In this document: positions 8,236-17,145 of the stretch, piece by piece
Position numbering within the stretch: position 1 is the stretch's first letter
How the letters are laid out: the number at the start of each line of letters is the position of its first letter
Source of the DNA: Microcoleus sp. LEGE 07076
GTDB lineage: Bacteria; Cyanobacteriota; Cyanobacteriia; Cyanobacteriales; Microcoleaceae
Assembly (NCBI RefSeq): GCF_015207455.1
Contig: NZ_JADEWV010000047.1
Coordinates: 1 to 37,407, forward strand
DNA: 37,407 nucleotides
Direction of reading: 5' to 3'
Notes under the pieces: generated by a model
Told to the model about the DNA's origin: nothing
The model's input: only the letters and a program-made list of their open reading frames with translations
The model's database searches: none
Position numbers and translations under genes: made by a program

Positions 8236-9081
8236 TCAACCATACAATACTTCTTCCACAGGCGCGGTAGCATCTGTGGGGTCGAATTTTTTGATTTTCA
8301 AAGCTTGCAGCAAAAACAGTGAAATATAAAGCGGATTCAACAAAACATACCGCTTCCAGAGGCGACGGGGCTCTTTAATCATCCGAAACAGCCATTCCAA
8401 ACCTATCTTAGATAAAAACTCAGGAGATTTCGCCAAATTGCCCGCATGAAAATCGTAAGCTGCACCTACAGCAATCAGGGGCATTGATAAGTCGTTCCGG
8501 TATTCGTAAGCCCAGACTTCTTGTCGGGGACAGCCCAAACCTACAAAAGTAATTGCTGCACCGCTGCTGCGAATTTGCTCCACAATTTCCTGTTTCTCTT
8601 GGGGCGTAATGCACTTAAATTTAGAAGGCTGAGTTCCAGCAATAATTAACTTGGGATAACGATCGCACAGATTGCGGGATAAAGCCTCGAGTACAGAAGG
8701 GTGAGAACCGTACAAATAGATAGATAATCCTTCTTGGGCGGCCTGTTCGCAGATTTGTAACATCGCATTTGGCCCGCAAACTCGATCGGGCAATTCCGTA
8801 TTGTAGAGCCAATTTAACGCCCACCTGACCGGCTGTCCGTCTGGCAATACTAAATCAATGTGATTGATCCGGTAGCGGTGAGTGCTGTCGAGCACTCCAG
8901 TCATTACCCCGTGAACCGCTAAAGCCGAAACTGACAGCGGTTTTCCGGCGCTGGCTGCGGCAATAATTTTGCTGACAGCAGCTTCATAATTAACGGCATT
9001 TACTAATATGCCGAGTACACTTTTTTTCCCTAAATCGATTGTGGAAGACCTCATTAAGCCAACGCTCGCAGTTACATTCAT
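8236..9081 (-). CDS. WecG/TagA/CpsF-family glycosyltransferase (GT26)
   Basis: A 281-aa membrane-associated transferase. WecG and TagA add an N-acetylmannosamine-type sugar to an undecaprenyl-diphosphate-linked first sugar, so this enzyme may act second in repeat-unit assembly. Family blocks are VLPDGQPVRW (about residues 78-87, with the conserved Asp at 81), GPNAMLQIC, LYGSHPSVLEAL, TFVGLGCPRQEVWAYEYR, IAVGAAYDFHAGN and the C-terminal GLEWLFRMIKEPRRLWKRY. The first nine residues (MNVTASVGL) are doubtful: they are encoded by a duplicated fragment of the neighbouring epimerase gene read in another frame. Met10 (9054) is a reasonable alternative start, though it has no strong Shine-Dalgarno. 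The sugar donor is not known. Confidence 0.85.
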   Translation of the reverse strand: MNVTASVGLMRSSTIDLGKKSVLGILVNAVNYEAAVSKIIAAASAGKPLSVSALAVHGVMTGVLDSTHRYRINHIDLVLPDGQPVRWALNWLYNTELPDRVCGPNAMLQICEQAAQEGLSIYLYGSHPSVLEALSRNLCDRYPKLIIAGTQPSKFKCITPQEKQEIVEQIRSSGAAITFVGLGCPRQEVWAYEYRNDLSMPLIAVGAAYDFHAGNLAKSPEFLSKIGLEWLFRMIKEPRRLWKRYVLLNPLYISLFLLQALKIKKFDPTDATAPVEEVLYG

Positions 9082-9118
9082 AAATTTGCTTTAGGATTTG
9101 TTTAACTTTGTGTTCCAT
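9058..9118 (-). pseudogene. Remnant copy of the 3' end of an epimerase gene
   Basis: These 61 bases align without gaps to 9181-9241, the last part of the epimerase gene, with 9 mismatches by my count. Read in the epimerase frame they give KVKQILKQIYECNCERWLNE, against [20 protein letters not shown] in the intact gene. The frame then runs on out of homology. The fragment overlaps the annotated 5' end of the GT26 gene in a different frame. It is best explained as the residue of a second epimerase copy that was deleted. Confidence 0.75.
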
Positions 9119-9166
9119 TATTTACTAAAATTGGCTGCACATTCTTTTTGTACCAGCTCAATCCAT

Positions 9167-10240
9167 CTACTCCTTTTTCAGCCAACGTTCGCGGTTACAT
9201 TCATAAATTTCCTGCAGGATTTGTTTAACGTTATATTTCATTTTCCAGTCAGGATAGTGATTGGAAAATTTTGAATTGTCGCTAATCCACCAAATGTGAT
9301 CGCCAATGCGATTGCCTTCAGCATAAGTCCAATTAAATTTGCGATCGGCAATTGCCTCGCACATCTGAATGGCTTCTAACATCGAACAATTGCTGTACCT
9401 GCCTCCTCCGGTGTTGTAAACTTCCGCAATTCTGGGAGCTTGATAAAATTCATAAAATGCCGAAATTAAATCGGCGCTGTGAATGTTATCGCGGACTTGC
9501 TTGCCTTTGTAGCCAAACACGGTGTAAGGAGTTCCCGTCACGGCGCACTTCATCAAGTAGGCGAGGAATCCGTGCAGTTGAGCTCCCGAGTGATTTGGGC
9601 CCGTCAGGCAGCCGCCGCGAAAACAAGCGGTTTTCATCTGAAAATATCGACCGTATTCTTGCACTAAAATGTCGGCAGCTATCTTAGAAGCGCCAAACAA
9701 GCTGTGCAAACATTGGTCGATCGACATATCTTCCCGAATCCCGCTTTCGTAAGTGTGACCTGCTTCTATTTCCCACCTGTGTTCTAATTCAATTAAAGGT
9801 AATTTGTTTGGTGTATCGCCATATACTTTGTTGGTAGAAGTGAAAATGAAAACAGCTTGAGGACAGTACAAGCGAGTTGCTTCTAAAAGATTTAGAGTAC
9901 CGTTAGCGTTGACAGTAAAATCTATTTTAGGAGCGCGGGCAGCCCAATCGTGGCTCGGTTGGGCTGCTGTGTGAATTACTAACTCGATCGCATCTCCGTA
10001 CCGCTGAAAAATATTGATAATAGCTTCGTAGTCGCGAATGTCCACATCTAAGTGATAATACTTGGTTCCCAAAGATTTTTCGAGCTGTTGGCGGTTCCAG
10101 TTCGTAGAACCATCTGCACCAAAAAAAAACTGGCGCATATTGTTGTCGATACCAACTATGTCCAAGCCTTGCTTGGCAAAAAACTTGCACGCCTCCGAGC
10201 CAATTAAACCCGCCGATCCAGTAATAATTGCAACGCCCAC
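9167..10240 (-). CDS. NAD-dependent sugar epimerase, CDP-paratose 2-epimerase-like
   Basis: A 357-aa extended short-chain dehydrogenase/reductase. Known CDP-paratose 2-epimerases invert C2 of a CDP-3,6-dideoxyhexose through a keto intermediate with bound NAD. Visible motifs are the Rossmann loop [12 protein letters not shown] (residues 6-17), [37 protein letters not shown] and [13 protein letters not shown]. The usual active-site YxxxK is FGASK here (Phe182, Lys186), so the tyrosine is absent at that place. The start is GTG with a good AGGTGG 6 bases upstream. No CDP-glucose pathway genes are in the window, so the actual substrate is open. A partial duplicate of its 3' end lies just downstream. 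Confidence 0.82.
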   Translation of the reverse strand: MGVAIITGSAGLIGSEACKFFAKQGLDIVGIDNNMRQFFFGADGSTNWNRQQLEKSLGTKYYHLDVDIRDYEAIINIFQRYGDAIELVIHTAAQPSHDWAARAPKIDFTVNANGTLNLLEATRLYCPQAVFIFTSTNKVYGDTPNKLPLIELEHRWEIEAGHTYESGIREDMSIDQCLHSLFGASKIAADILVQEYGRYFQMKTACFRGGCLTGPNHSGAQLHGFLAYLMKCAVTGTPYTVFGYKGKQVRDNIHSADLISAFYEFYQAPRIAEVYNTGGGRYSNCSMLEAIQMCEAIADRKFNWTYAEGNRIGDHIWWISDNSKFSNHYPDWKMKYNVKQILQEIYECNRERWLKKE

Positions 10241-10298
10241 GTTTCACCACCTAAAAAATAGAGTTTTCTTTGTTTTGCGCGATCGAACAAATCGGAAG

Positions 10299-11528
10299 TT
10301 AGCCGGATTTTCCGTTGCATACATCTTCGCACAATTGGGCAAAGAATTGACCTTTTATATTCCAATCATAGATTTCCCTGACGCGCTTTTGACCGGCTAG
10401 ACCCAAGCGAACTCGCAATTCGCGATCCTTGGCTAAACACACTATAGCCTCTGTTAAACCTTGCACGGCGCGATCGGGGTCAGTAGCAGCCACCTTAATC
10501 CCGGTTTGGGCCGTCACTTGAGTGGCCGGGCCGCCCAAATCCAAACAAATCGTCGGACGCCCAACCCCCATCATTTCCGTGCAAACAAAACCACCCGAGT
10601 CATGCAAACTCGGGTGGAGGAGAACGTGAGACTCTCCCATTTTAGAAAGAGTTTCAATGCGCGGTAAAGACCCCCAGAACAATACTTTATTTGCCAGTCC
10701 CAATTCTGTTACCAAGGCTTCCAAACGCTGCCTTTCCGGGCCATCTCCCACAATCCAATATTCCGATTGTTCCAGCTTCGCCTCCGCAAATGCACGGAGT
10801 CCCAAGTGTACCCCTTTCCAGTGCAAGAGACGACCGACACTGATGAATCTAATTGGTTGTTCCGGCGGAGTTGGAAGTTTCTCTAATTCCTGAATCTCTT
10901 GCTGCGATAAACCAACTTGCGAGAAAATTTTCACGTTTTGTGCTTTGAGAAATCGCAGTCTGGCTGCGGTTTCTTCTGTAGTAGCCAGCGCCACCGCACT
11001 GCGACGTGCCGTCAACCCCACAAAGGGATCGCGTTCTCCCGCGCTTTGAGCCAATGCTCGCAGCGTTTCATAAATTTTGCCCCGGCGGCTAAAATCTTGC
11101 CAAAAAGGCTTTGGTGCTGCTTCTGCACCCCCCACAGGCCCCCAAATAAAAGGATGCGGTAATAATGCTAGGAAACTTGGAGACCAATGCTTGACATAAG
11201 TTACGTGATGTACTAAGTCAAAACCGATTTCGCGATCGAGCTTTCGAGCCATAAAATAAGCCCAGATTTGCCACAAATAGTAATGAAGTTGCAGCAATCC
11301 CTGTCTCCCCTTCCAATCTTCGCTCCACCCAAACGGATCGAAATAAACAAAGTGGAGGTTTGGTACAGGGTTTTTTTCTAGTTCTGCTTCAATGTACGAT
11401 CGACAAAACGTTCGTGTAAATACCCAACTTTCGTGATGTTTAGCAGATTGAACGACTGTATTCCATCCCACACCCTCTTCAGAGCCGAGATTAGGTTCGC
11501 AAGCAAAGGCAGACAATAAAACTTTCAT
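10299..11528 (-). CDS. Glycosyltransferase, GT4-like
   Basis: A 409-aa GT-B enzyme. The N-terminus MKVLLSAFACEPNLGSEEGV is a typical acceptor-domain opening with the SEEGVGW loop. The donor domain has RFISVGRLLHWKGVHLGLRA (about residue 230 on), YWIVGDGPERQRLEALV, and LHDSGGFVCTEMMGVGRPT, carrying the conserved glutamate in CTEMM. It would use a nucleotide sugar to extend the lipid-linked repeat unit in the cytoplasm. The ATG directly follows the AT-rich repeat tract 11530-11682 and has no Shine-Dalgarno, so translation may be weak or depend on an upstream transcript. Sugar and linkage unknown. Confidence 0.82.
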   Translation of the reverse strand: MKVLLSAFACEPNLGSEEGVGWNTVVQSAKHHESWVFTRTFCRSYIEAELEKNPVPNLHFVYFDPFGWSEDWKGRQGLLQLHYYLWQIWAYFMARKLDREIGFDLVHHVTYVKHWSPSFLALLPHPFIWGPVGGAEAAPKPFWQDFSRRGKIYETLRALAQSAGERDPFVGLTARRSAVALATTEETAARLRFLKAQNVKIFSQVGLSQQEIQELEKLPTPPEQPIRFISVGRLLHWKGVHLGLRAFAEAKLEQSEYWIVGDGPERQRLEALVTELGLANKVLFWGSLPRIETLSKMGESHVLLHPSLHDSGGFVCTEMMGVGRPTICLDLGGPATQVTAQTGIKVAATDPDRAVQGLTEAIVCLAKDRELRVRLGLAGQKRVREIYDWNIKGQFFAQLCEDVCNGKSG

Positions 11529-11529
11529 T

Positions 11530-11682
11530 AGTTATTGGTTATTTGTTGTTGGTGATTGGTTATTTGTTGTTGGTTATTTGTTATTTGTTGTTGGTTATTT
11601 GTTATTTGTTCTTGGTTATTCGTACTTCCGGCAAAAATAACAACTAACAACTGACAACTAACCAATCACAAATAACAAATAG
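11530..11682. repeat. Low-complexity repeat tract with inverted halves
   Basis: The left half repeats TTATTTGTTGTTGG-like units on the plus strand. The right half (from about 11635) contains their complements, as in AACAACTAACAACTGACAAC and ATAACAAATAG. The whole 150-bp gap between two glycosyltransferase genes could therefore fold into a long imperfect hairpin. It abuts the start codon of the gene at 10299-11528. Confidence 0.7.
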
Positions 11683-11683
11683 A

Positions 11684-12838
11684 CTAATTACTTCTTCCCC
11701 TCAAAAAAGATGTAACTTCCACATAACCTCGGGCTGCACTTTCAGGAGTTTTGTGAGAAATAAGCTGTCGCGAACGCTCTCCCATCGACTCAATCAAATC
11801 AGGATTATCTAAAAAAACTTGCATTCGATCCGCCAACTCTTGAGGATTGTTAGGATCAAAAATATAACCGTTTTCCCCCGACACAACTAACTCGCAGGAA
11901 GCTGCACCGTTAGAACACAACACAGGTTTCCCAAACACCATCGCTTCGGGTACAACCATACCCCAAACATCCTCAAAAGTAGGAAAGACAAAAATATCAG
12001 CAAGCTGAAAATAAGCTCCCAGATTGCCGTAGTCCACCCATCCAACCCAATTTACCCGATCGGCAAAACCCGCATTTTCAACAAAAGCTTGCAATTCCTC
12101 CAACCGATCGCCAGAACCTACAATCAGTAAACTATAACCAGAATATCCTTGCTTTTCCAAAACAGCGCAAGCCTCTAAAAGAGTCGTAATTCCCTTGCGA
12201 GCCGTAATCCGTCCCACATACAAAAAAACCGGCTTTTTCAAATCTAAACTTGGAAAATCTTTAGTTTCCAAAGGTTTCAGCAGCGCTGTCGCATCCGGCA
12301 CCAAATAAGTTCTCGTAAAAACTCGATCTGCGGGTACATTCAGCACCTCAACCAAATATCTCTTTCCAGCTTCGCTGTTAGAAACAAAAGCATCAGCAAA
12401 CCGAGCTAAAATCCGCCTTACCACCGTCCGAAAACTAGAGTCTCGAAAATCAGTATTCGGAGAACTTCCATCATAAATAATTGCAACTCGCCACTGACAA
12501 AGCGGTTTAAAGATAATTACCAAGACAGTCCACAGAGAAAAAGCTTGCGGAAACACAACATGAGGTCTAAATTTTAGCAAGTGACCGATAATGCTAGGCG
12601 AAACTGCGATAAAACCGCGATCGTAACCTGTTTCTATCTTTTCGGTTTCGATAAACTTAGTCTTTCCCACCAACTGAATTGCCGATGCTCCCGGCAGAGT
12701 TGGATCGAATCCCGGCCACACCATCCCGGTATAAAATACTGTCTGCTTAAAAACTTTTGTAAATTCTCTCAAAACAGGCTGCCAATAGGCACCGAGTTCT
12801 ACTTCCGGGACAAGCCAAGCAATGCGGAGTTCATCCAT
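11684..12838 (-). CDS. Glycosyltransferase, GT4-like
   Basis: A 384-aa GT-B enzyme from the preferred start. Motifs are LRIAWLVPEVELGAYW at the N-terminus, PVFLYVGRITARKGITTLLE, SLLIVGSGDRLEELQ, and EDVWGMVVPEAMVFGKPVL, where the PEAM glutamate is the donor-binding residue. The frame opens 11 codons earlier at 12871, but AAAGGTG lies 6 bases before the ATG at 12838, and MDELRIAW is the natural opening, so I use that. A hydrophobic stretch (LWTVLVIIFKPL) suggests membrane contact. It belongs to the minus-strand sugar block; donor and acceptor are unknown. Confidence 0.83.
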   Translation of the reverse strand: MDELRIAWLVPEVELGAYWQPVLREFTKVFKQTVFYTGMVWPGFDPTLPGASAIQLVGKTKFIETEKIETGYDRGFIAVSPSIIGHLLKFRPHVVFPQAFSLWTVLVIIFKPLCQWRVAIIYDGSSPNTDFRDSSFRTVVRRILARFADAFVSNSEAGKRYLVEVLNVPADRVFTRTYLVPDATALLKPLETKDFPSLDLKKPVFLYVGRITARKGITTLLEACAVLEKQGYSGYSLLIVGSGDRLEELQAFVENAGFADRVNWVGWVDYGNLGAYFQLADIFVFPTFEDVWGMVVPEAMVFGKPVLCSNGAASCELVVSGENGYIFDPNNPQELADRMQVFLDNPDLIESMGERSRQLISHKTPESAARGYVEVTSFLRGRSN

Positions 12839-13031
12839 GTGGTTCACCTTTATTAGTTGTAGCGACGACAAAGAAGCCGGCGGTGTTGCCAGAAATCTTC
12901 CCTATTTCCTGTGCTTGCAAAAATAGTAAGCCATACAGCATTTAATTTTTTACTTTGAAGGCGGGATTTCCTGTCTACCACACTCATGGTCTCAGAAAAA
13001 GAATTGTTAAAATTAGATGGACGCCAACAAA

Positions 13032-13913
13032 TCAGCCCCGATAGCCTACAGGCCCTCGGCGGAGCGAGGTCAAAATCAACCTCAAATAAGGTAACAGCCA
13101 ATATATCGGCCACAAGATGTTCGTGTGCCGCTGTACGAGCACTTTCGACTCTTTTGGCCCAAAACCCTTCGGTTGCAGTACCTTTTTAAATCGATCGAGC
13201 AAACTCATATTCGGATCTTCCCAGCAGTTACCATCAGGCGGGTTAGCAGAGCAGGTGGCCACGTATCCAGGAACCACCCAAACTGTACAATTTTGTTCCA
13301 CCGATCGCAAACCGTAATCAATATCTCCCATGCTGTGAATGAAAGCTGGGTCTAGGTTTCCCACTACTTCAACCACTGCTCGCGGCATCAAAACGCAGTT
13401 GCCGTTCATTGTATTGCACTGCTGAGCTTCGGCGATCGGTTCCAGCAGGCGAAAATGCAAAGGATGCCACCAGCTACTCCGCAACCAGCCCCCGTAAGTC
13501 AGTGTCCCAGTGGTCGCATCGCGAGTAGAACCCACCGCAATCGCTCGCGTGTGGCCTTGCTCGGCCAAGCTGCGGGAGGTTGCCAGCATAGCGTTCACAG
13601 CCGACGGTTCCAGTACAGTGTCATCGTTGAGCCAGAAGTAGTAATCATAATTGTGCTTCATGGCTTCAGCAAATCCTTGCCGCATTCCCCCATTCCAAAA
13701 CAGGTTCCCATCTCCGCTGAACAACTTAACCTGCGGATAAGTTTCCCGCACCGCTTCGGCAGTACCGTCGGTGCTGGCATCGTCCACCAAGTACGCCACC
13801 AGCAAGACATCTGCTGGCAGTACCTGATTGAATAGCGCCGCGAGACAAGCTAAGGTTTTTTGCTTGCGGTTGTGGCAAGTTATGATTGTTGCGATCGTGC
13901 AGTTTGGTTTCAT
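13032..13913 (-). CDS. Family 2 glycosyltransferase, rhamnosyltransferase-like
   Basis: A 293-aa inverting GT-A enzyme. The opening TIATIITCHNRKQKTLACLA, LVDDASTDGT (Asp44 and Asp45) and WLNDDTVLEP (DD at 97-98, metal and donor binding) are those of GT2 proteins close to WbbL-type rhamnosyltransferases, as are the NLFWNGGMRQGF and DIDYGLR blocks. No membrane helices are evident except a weakly hydrophobic C-terminal segment (LWPIYWLLPYLRLILTSL) that may anchor it. Its start is 44 bases from the divergently transcribed methyltransferase at 13958, so the two promoters must share that gap. The next minus-strand gene begins 193 bases after its stop. Confidence 0.82.
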   Translation of the reverse strand: MKPNCTIATIITCHNRKQKTLACLAALFNQVLPADVLLVAYLVDDASTDGTAEAVRETYPQVKLFSGDGNLFWNGGMRQGFAEAMKHNYDYYFWLNDDTVLEPSAVNAMLATSRSLAEQGHTRAIAVGSTRDATTGTLTYGGWLRSSWWHPLHFRLLEPIAEAQQCNTMNGNCVLMPRAVVEVVGNLDPAFIHSMGDIDYGLRSVEQNCTVWVVPGYVATCSANPPDGNCWEDPNMSLLDRFKKVLQPKGFGPKESKVLVQRHTNILWPIYWLLPYLRLILTSLRRGPVGYRG

Positions 13914-13957
13914 TAATCTATAATAGTTTCATTCAATATTGTACTCTGGAAAAAATT

Positions 13958-14716
13958 ATGAGGCAGTTCCTAAAAAACCTAGCGTACAAAATGCTTAAGC
14001 CTGTGGGATTCGATGTCCCGCGAAAAGGCATGAGAACATCTATGTACGGTGTGCTCGATCAGTTCATCAAGTTGGGTTTTCAACCAGAAACGGTTATAGA
14101 TGTCGGCGTTGCCTACGGGACTTTTGAATTGTACGAAAAGTTTCCCGAAACCAACTTCTTGCTGGTAGAGCCATTGATCGAATACGAGAAAAATTTAAAA
14201 GAAATTTGTCAAAAATACAACGCTCAGTATATCATGGCTGGCGCGGGCGCTCAACCCGGAAATATTACGATTAACGTTCACCCTCAACTTTACGGTTCTT
14301 CTACTCTCAACGAGTCAGAAGGCAGTCTGGCAGACGGTGTACCCCGAGAAATTCCTCTGGTTGTCCTCGATGATGTGTGCCGGGAAAAAAACTTAAAAGG
14401 GCCTTATTTATTGAAGGTTGACGTGCAAGGCGCGGAGTTGAATGTTTTAGACGGCTGTCGCAAAATGCTTGAGGAGACAGAAGCAGTCATACTGGAAGTA
14501 TCCCTGTTTGAATTCTTTGTCGGGGGCCCGCAATTATACGATGTTGTCAGTTACATGAAAGAGCGCGGATTCGCCACCTACGATATTTTTGGAGGTTACA
14601 TCCGCCCTCTCGATGGAGCTTTGGCTCAAGTAGACATGGTATTTGTTAAAGAAAACGGACAGTTTAGAAAGTCTAATTTTTTTGCTACGCCAGAGCAGCG
14701 GAAACAGTTGGTTTAA
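13958..14716 (+). CDS. FkbM-family methyltransferase
   Basis: A 252-aa SAM-dependent O-methyltransferase from Met25 of the longest frame. The start at 13958 is preferred because MRQFLKNLAYKML reads as a natural N-terminus and the earlier frame overlaps the opposite gene. The SAM-binding motif is VIDVGVAYGTFEL (about residues 46-58), then LLVEPLIEYEKNL, and the family signature LKVDVQGAELNVLDG. FkbM enzymes methylate hydroxyl groups on sugars or polyketides, so a role in decorating the polysaccharide is likely but inferred. It is the only plus-strand gene in the sugar block, and its stop overlaps that of the convergent glycosyltransferase by 3 bp. Confidence 0.85.
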   Translation: MRQFLKNLAYKMLKPVGFDVPRKGMRTSMYGVLDQFIKLGFQPETVIDVGVAYGTFELYEKFPETNFLLVEPLIEYEKNLKEICQKYNAQYIMAGAGAQPGNITINVHPQLYGSSTLNESEGSLADGVPREIPLVVLDDVCREKNLKGPYLLKVDVQGAELNVLDGCRKMLEETEAVILEVSLFEFFVGGPQLYDVVSYMKERGFATYDIFGGYIRPLDGALAQVDMVFVKENGQFRKSNFFATPEQRKQLV

Positions 14717-15978
14717 TTTGCTGCAATGCCGGCGGTGCTGGCGAGTTCGGAAAAAACAGACAAGTAGCGGCGAGCTTGTATATCTGAGGTGAATTCTTGT
14801 TCTACTTTCTGACGGGCGCGAATGCAGAGCTGTTGGTGTCGATCGGGATTTTCCAATACCCATGCAATACCTGTTGCTAAATCTTCTGTTTCATAAGGTT
14901 TAGCTAAGTAGCCATTTGAGCAGTGTTCGATCAGATCCGGCATTCCGCCGATTTTGAATCCGACACTGGGAATACCGCAGGCTGCAGCTTCCATCACCGT
15001 GTTCGGCAAATTATCGTAAACAGAAGGAGCTACGAAAACATCTGCTGCTGCATAAACTATTGCTAGGGAAACGTCATCAGCAAATTTACCTAAATAATGT
15101 GCCTTAAAACCGAGTTCGAGCGGATTCGACGGTTGAGAAGAGCCAAAAACTAGCAATTCTATGCGATCGCTCCAGCCCGATTTGCTGAGGCTTTGCAAAG
15201 CCGATACTAACAGATTAAATCCTTTCCAGCGATCGCCCGTTCCGCTGGCACCTCCAAAAAGTACAATTTGTTTATCTTGTGGCAAATTCAAGATTTCTCG
15301 CGCCCATTCCCGCTTGATCGGCTTGTACTTTTGAGTATTGATACCGTTAGGAATGACTTCAACTCGACAATCCTTCAACAAAGAACTAGAACTAGCGCAT
15401 TTAGCCAACCAATGACTCGGAGTTACCAAAGTTAAGTTAAGATTTTTCCAAGCTTTTGCTTTCCGCCGCCACACCCAGCGCGACAGATCCGAATCTTTAT
15501 TACTGTGAAGTTGCGGACAGCTACCGCAAGATTTAGTATAGCGATCGCACTCTTCGCTATAGTGACACCCACCCGTAAAAGGCCACATATCGTGCAGCGT
15601 CCAGACTAAGGGTTTATGAAACTTCGGAACAGTTTCTACCTGCATATAACCCCCGCAAACCCAGTGCAAATTAATAATATCTGGTTCGATTTTGGCAACT
15701 TTCGCAGCCAGGGAGTCGGGCAGCCATTGAGGAGAAAAAATCGCAGGATTCCTCTCAGGATAAAGCCGCAATGGCGAATTTGATACAACTGAAACAATCT
15801 TATCAAAACTTTTGGCGATCGTTGGCTGTGCCGAGATTACACTTAAATCGCCGCTTTTGGGATTTTTCACCAGCATTTGCGAAGACACGCCAATCCCCTG
15901 CAAACCCTGGTGCAGCCTGTAAGCAGCGCGGGCTGCACCGCCTTCAGTATCAGAACTATTGAGAAGTAAAACCTTCAT
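14713..15978 (-). CDS. Glycosyltransferase, GT4-like with cysteine-rich segment
   Basis: A 421-aa GT-B enzyme. The opening MKVLLLNSSDTEGGAARAAY and the segment TLHDMWPFTGGCHYSEECDR, followed by a SCGSCPQL motif, are typical of a group of colanic-acid/WcaC-like transferases; the four cysteines may bind a metal. The donor domain has IVLFGGASGTGDRWKGFNLL, VFVAPSVYDNLPNTVMEAAA and CGIPSVGFKIGGMPDLI. The ATG is preceded by AGGCAGGGG, a plausible ribosome binding site close to the start. It converges on, and overlaps by 3 bp, the FkbM methyltransferase. The upstream DNA holds the first copy of the long inverted repeat (16005-16105). Confidence 0.84.
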   Translation of the reverse strand: MKVLLLNSSDTEGGAARAAYRLHQGLQGIGVSSQMLVKNPKSGDLSVISAQPTIAKSFDKIVSVVSNSPLRLYPERNPAIFSPQWLPDSLAAKVAKIEPDIINLHWVCGGYMQVETVPKFHKPLVWTLHDMWPFTGGCHYSEECDRYTKSCGSCPQLHSNKDSDLSRWVWRRKAKAWKNLNLTLVTPSHWLAKCASSSSLLKDCRVEVIPNGINTQKYKPIKREWAREILNLPQDKQIVLFGGASGTGDRWKGFNLLVSALQSLSKSGWSDRIELLVFGSSQPSNPLELGFKAHYLGKFADDVSLAIVYAAADVFVAPSVYDNLPNTVMEAAACGIPSVGFKIGGMPDLIEHCSNGYLAKPYETEDLATGIAWVLENPDRHQQLCIRARQKVEQEFTSDIQARRYLSVFSELASTAGIAAN

Positions 15979-16004
15979 CTCCCCTGCCTTTCCTCTAGAG
16001 TTAT

Positions 16005-16105
16005 ATCAAATCCTGTCTTCATCGGAATCATAAATTCGAGTCAACCGTCAACAGTCAACAGTCAACCGTCAACATCACCTGACGGTGTAACCGGAAATGA
16101 TATTA
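16005..16105 (+). repeat. Long inverted repeat, copy 1 (five heptamer units)
   Basis: This 101-bp sequence is the reverse complement of 20632-20711. Both share ATCAAATCCTGTCTTCATCG at one end and GGTGTAACCGGAAATGATAT at the other, and I find no mismatch outside the central array. The central heptamer (GTCAAC plus A or C) is present five times here and twice in copy 2, which explains the 21-bp length difference. The last three bases are the stop codon of the gene at 16103-17047. Confidence 0.93.
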
Positions 16106-17047
16106 TCTCTGATTTAAATTGGTTTTTTTCAACAGTTTGTGGACTTTTTTTTGCACCTTCTTGAGCAGCGGCGGATCGTAATCGTACAAAGTATTTTGAG
16201 TAAAATTATCAGCTTGCGCGTCCCGAATTACAAAGGGCGGGTGTTTCAGCGGAAATGTTAGAGCCTCGGCCGGCATATTATTGTACGGACTGCTGACATC
16301 CGCCGTGTGAGTTCCTCCCGAACCGTGTCCGATATTAGAAGCTAAATTGACATTAGCCAAAATATTCATACCGTTTTGAATAAAGCTAGCAAATGCCCAC
16401 TGGAAATCCCAAGTATCTATTTTTTGCTCATAACAAAGCTGAAAAGTTTTTGTCCAAACTTTTACAGCTTGCGGATCTCCGAGTACATCCGCCAAAAAAT
16501 TACCGTCGCGAATTTCCGGCCACAGCTTCATATCTAAATCGTAGTGCTGCCAAGCTCGCCTCCAACTCGCCCAACTCCAACAGTGATTGTAGCGAGAAAA
16601 GTAGTAGCTGTAATCAGTTCTTTTGTGCCCGAACTGGACATTTTGACCGGAGATTGACATAATTCTTTCATCGTCTCGGTAGCGATCAAGCAATTCTTCA
16701 GCGAAACGGAAAAATGTCGGATCGGGCAAACAGTCATCCTCAATAATAATTGCCTCTTCCACCGTATCAAACACCCAATCTATACCGCTAGAAACCCGCC
16801 GCCGGCAGCCCAGATTTACGTCAGCGTAATTTTTCAACACTTCGCAATCCCAATCTACTCGCTCAATAATCGCCCGAGCCCGATCGCAATCTCGGTCTTC
16901 CCCCGGTTTATTTGCGCGGGGCCCGTCAGCAACTACTAACAGTTTCGGCGGCTTGACATTGCGAATTTCTGCAAACACCCTTTCGGTTTCTTCGGGGCGT
17001 TTAAAAATAATAAATGCGACGGGGGTTTTCAATTGCCAATCGGGCAT
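16103..17047 (-). CDS. GT-A-type glycosyltransferase (GNT-I/HlpA-like)
   Basis: A 314-aa protein with a nucleotide-diphospho-sugar transferase fold. It opens with KTPVAFIIFKRPEETERVFA, then PKLLVVADGPR, NLGCRRRVSSGIDWVF and EAIIIEDDCLPDPTFF, in which Glu103-Asp104-Asp105 take the place of the metal-binding DxD motif. YNHCWSWASWRRAWQHYD and KIDTWDFQWAFA are further blocks I associate with this group. It should add a sugar in the cytoplasm. Its stop codon is the outermost triplet of inverted repeat copy 1, and it is the last gene of the bracketed segment. No clear Shine-Dalgarno is present. Donor unknown. Confidence 0.75.
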   Translation of the reverse strand: MPDWQLKTPVAFIIFKRPEETERVFAEIRNVKPPKLLVVADGPRANKPGEDRDCDRARAIIERVDWDCEVLKNYADVNLGCRRRVSSGIDWVFDTVEEAIIIEDDCLPDPTFFRFAEELLDRYRDDERIMSISGQNVQFGHKRTDYSYYFSRYNHCWSWASWRRAWQHYDLDMKLWPEIRDGNFLADVLGDPQAVKVWTKTFQLCYEQKIDTWDFQWAFASFIQNGMNILANVNLASNIGHGSGGTHTADVSSPYNNMPAEALTFPLKHPPFVIRDAQADNFTQNTLYDYDPPLLKKVQKKVHKLLKKTNLNQR

Positions 17048-17145
17048 TTAGCTACTCTACTATGTTTGTGGTTGTCTGCAAATTGCGCTGCGAAAAAAAA
17101 CACTTCCGAGTATTTACCGTATTTCCAGCAGTGACTAAAAAAAAC

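Noticed and set aside
12853-13113. 86-codon minus-strand frame upstream of the GT4 gene at 11684
   Set aside because: It overlaps the end of the GT2 gene in another frame and has no family features.
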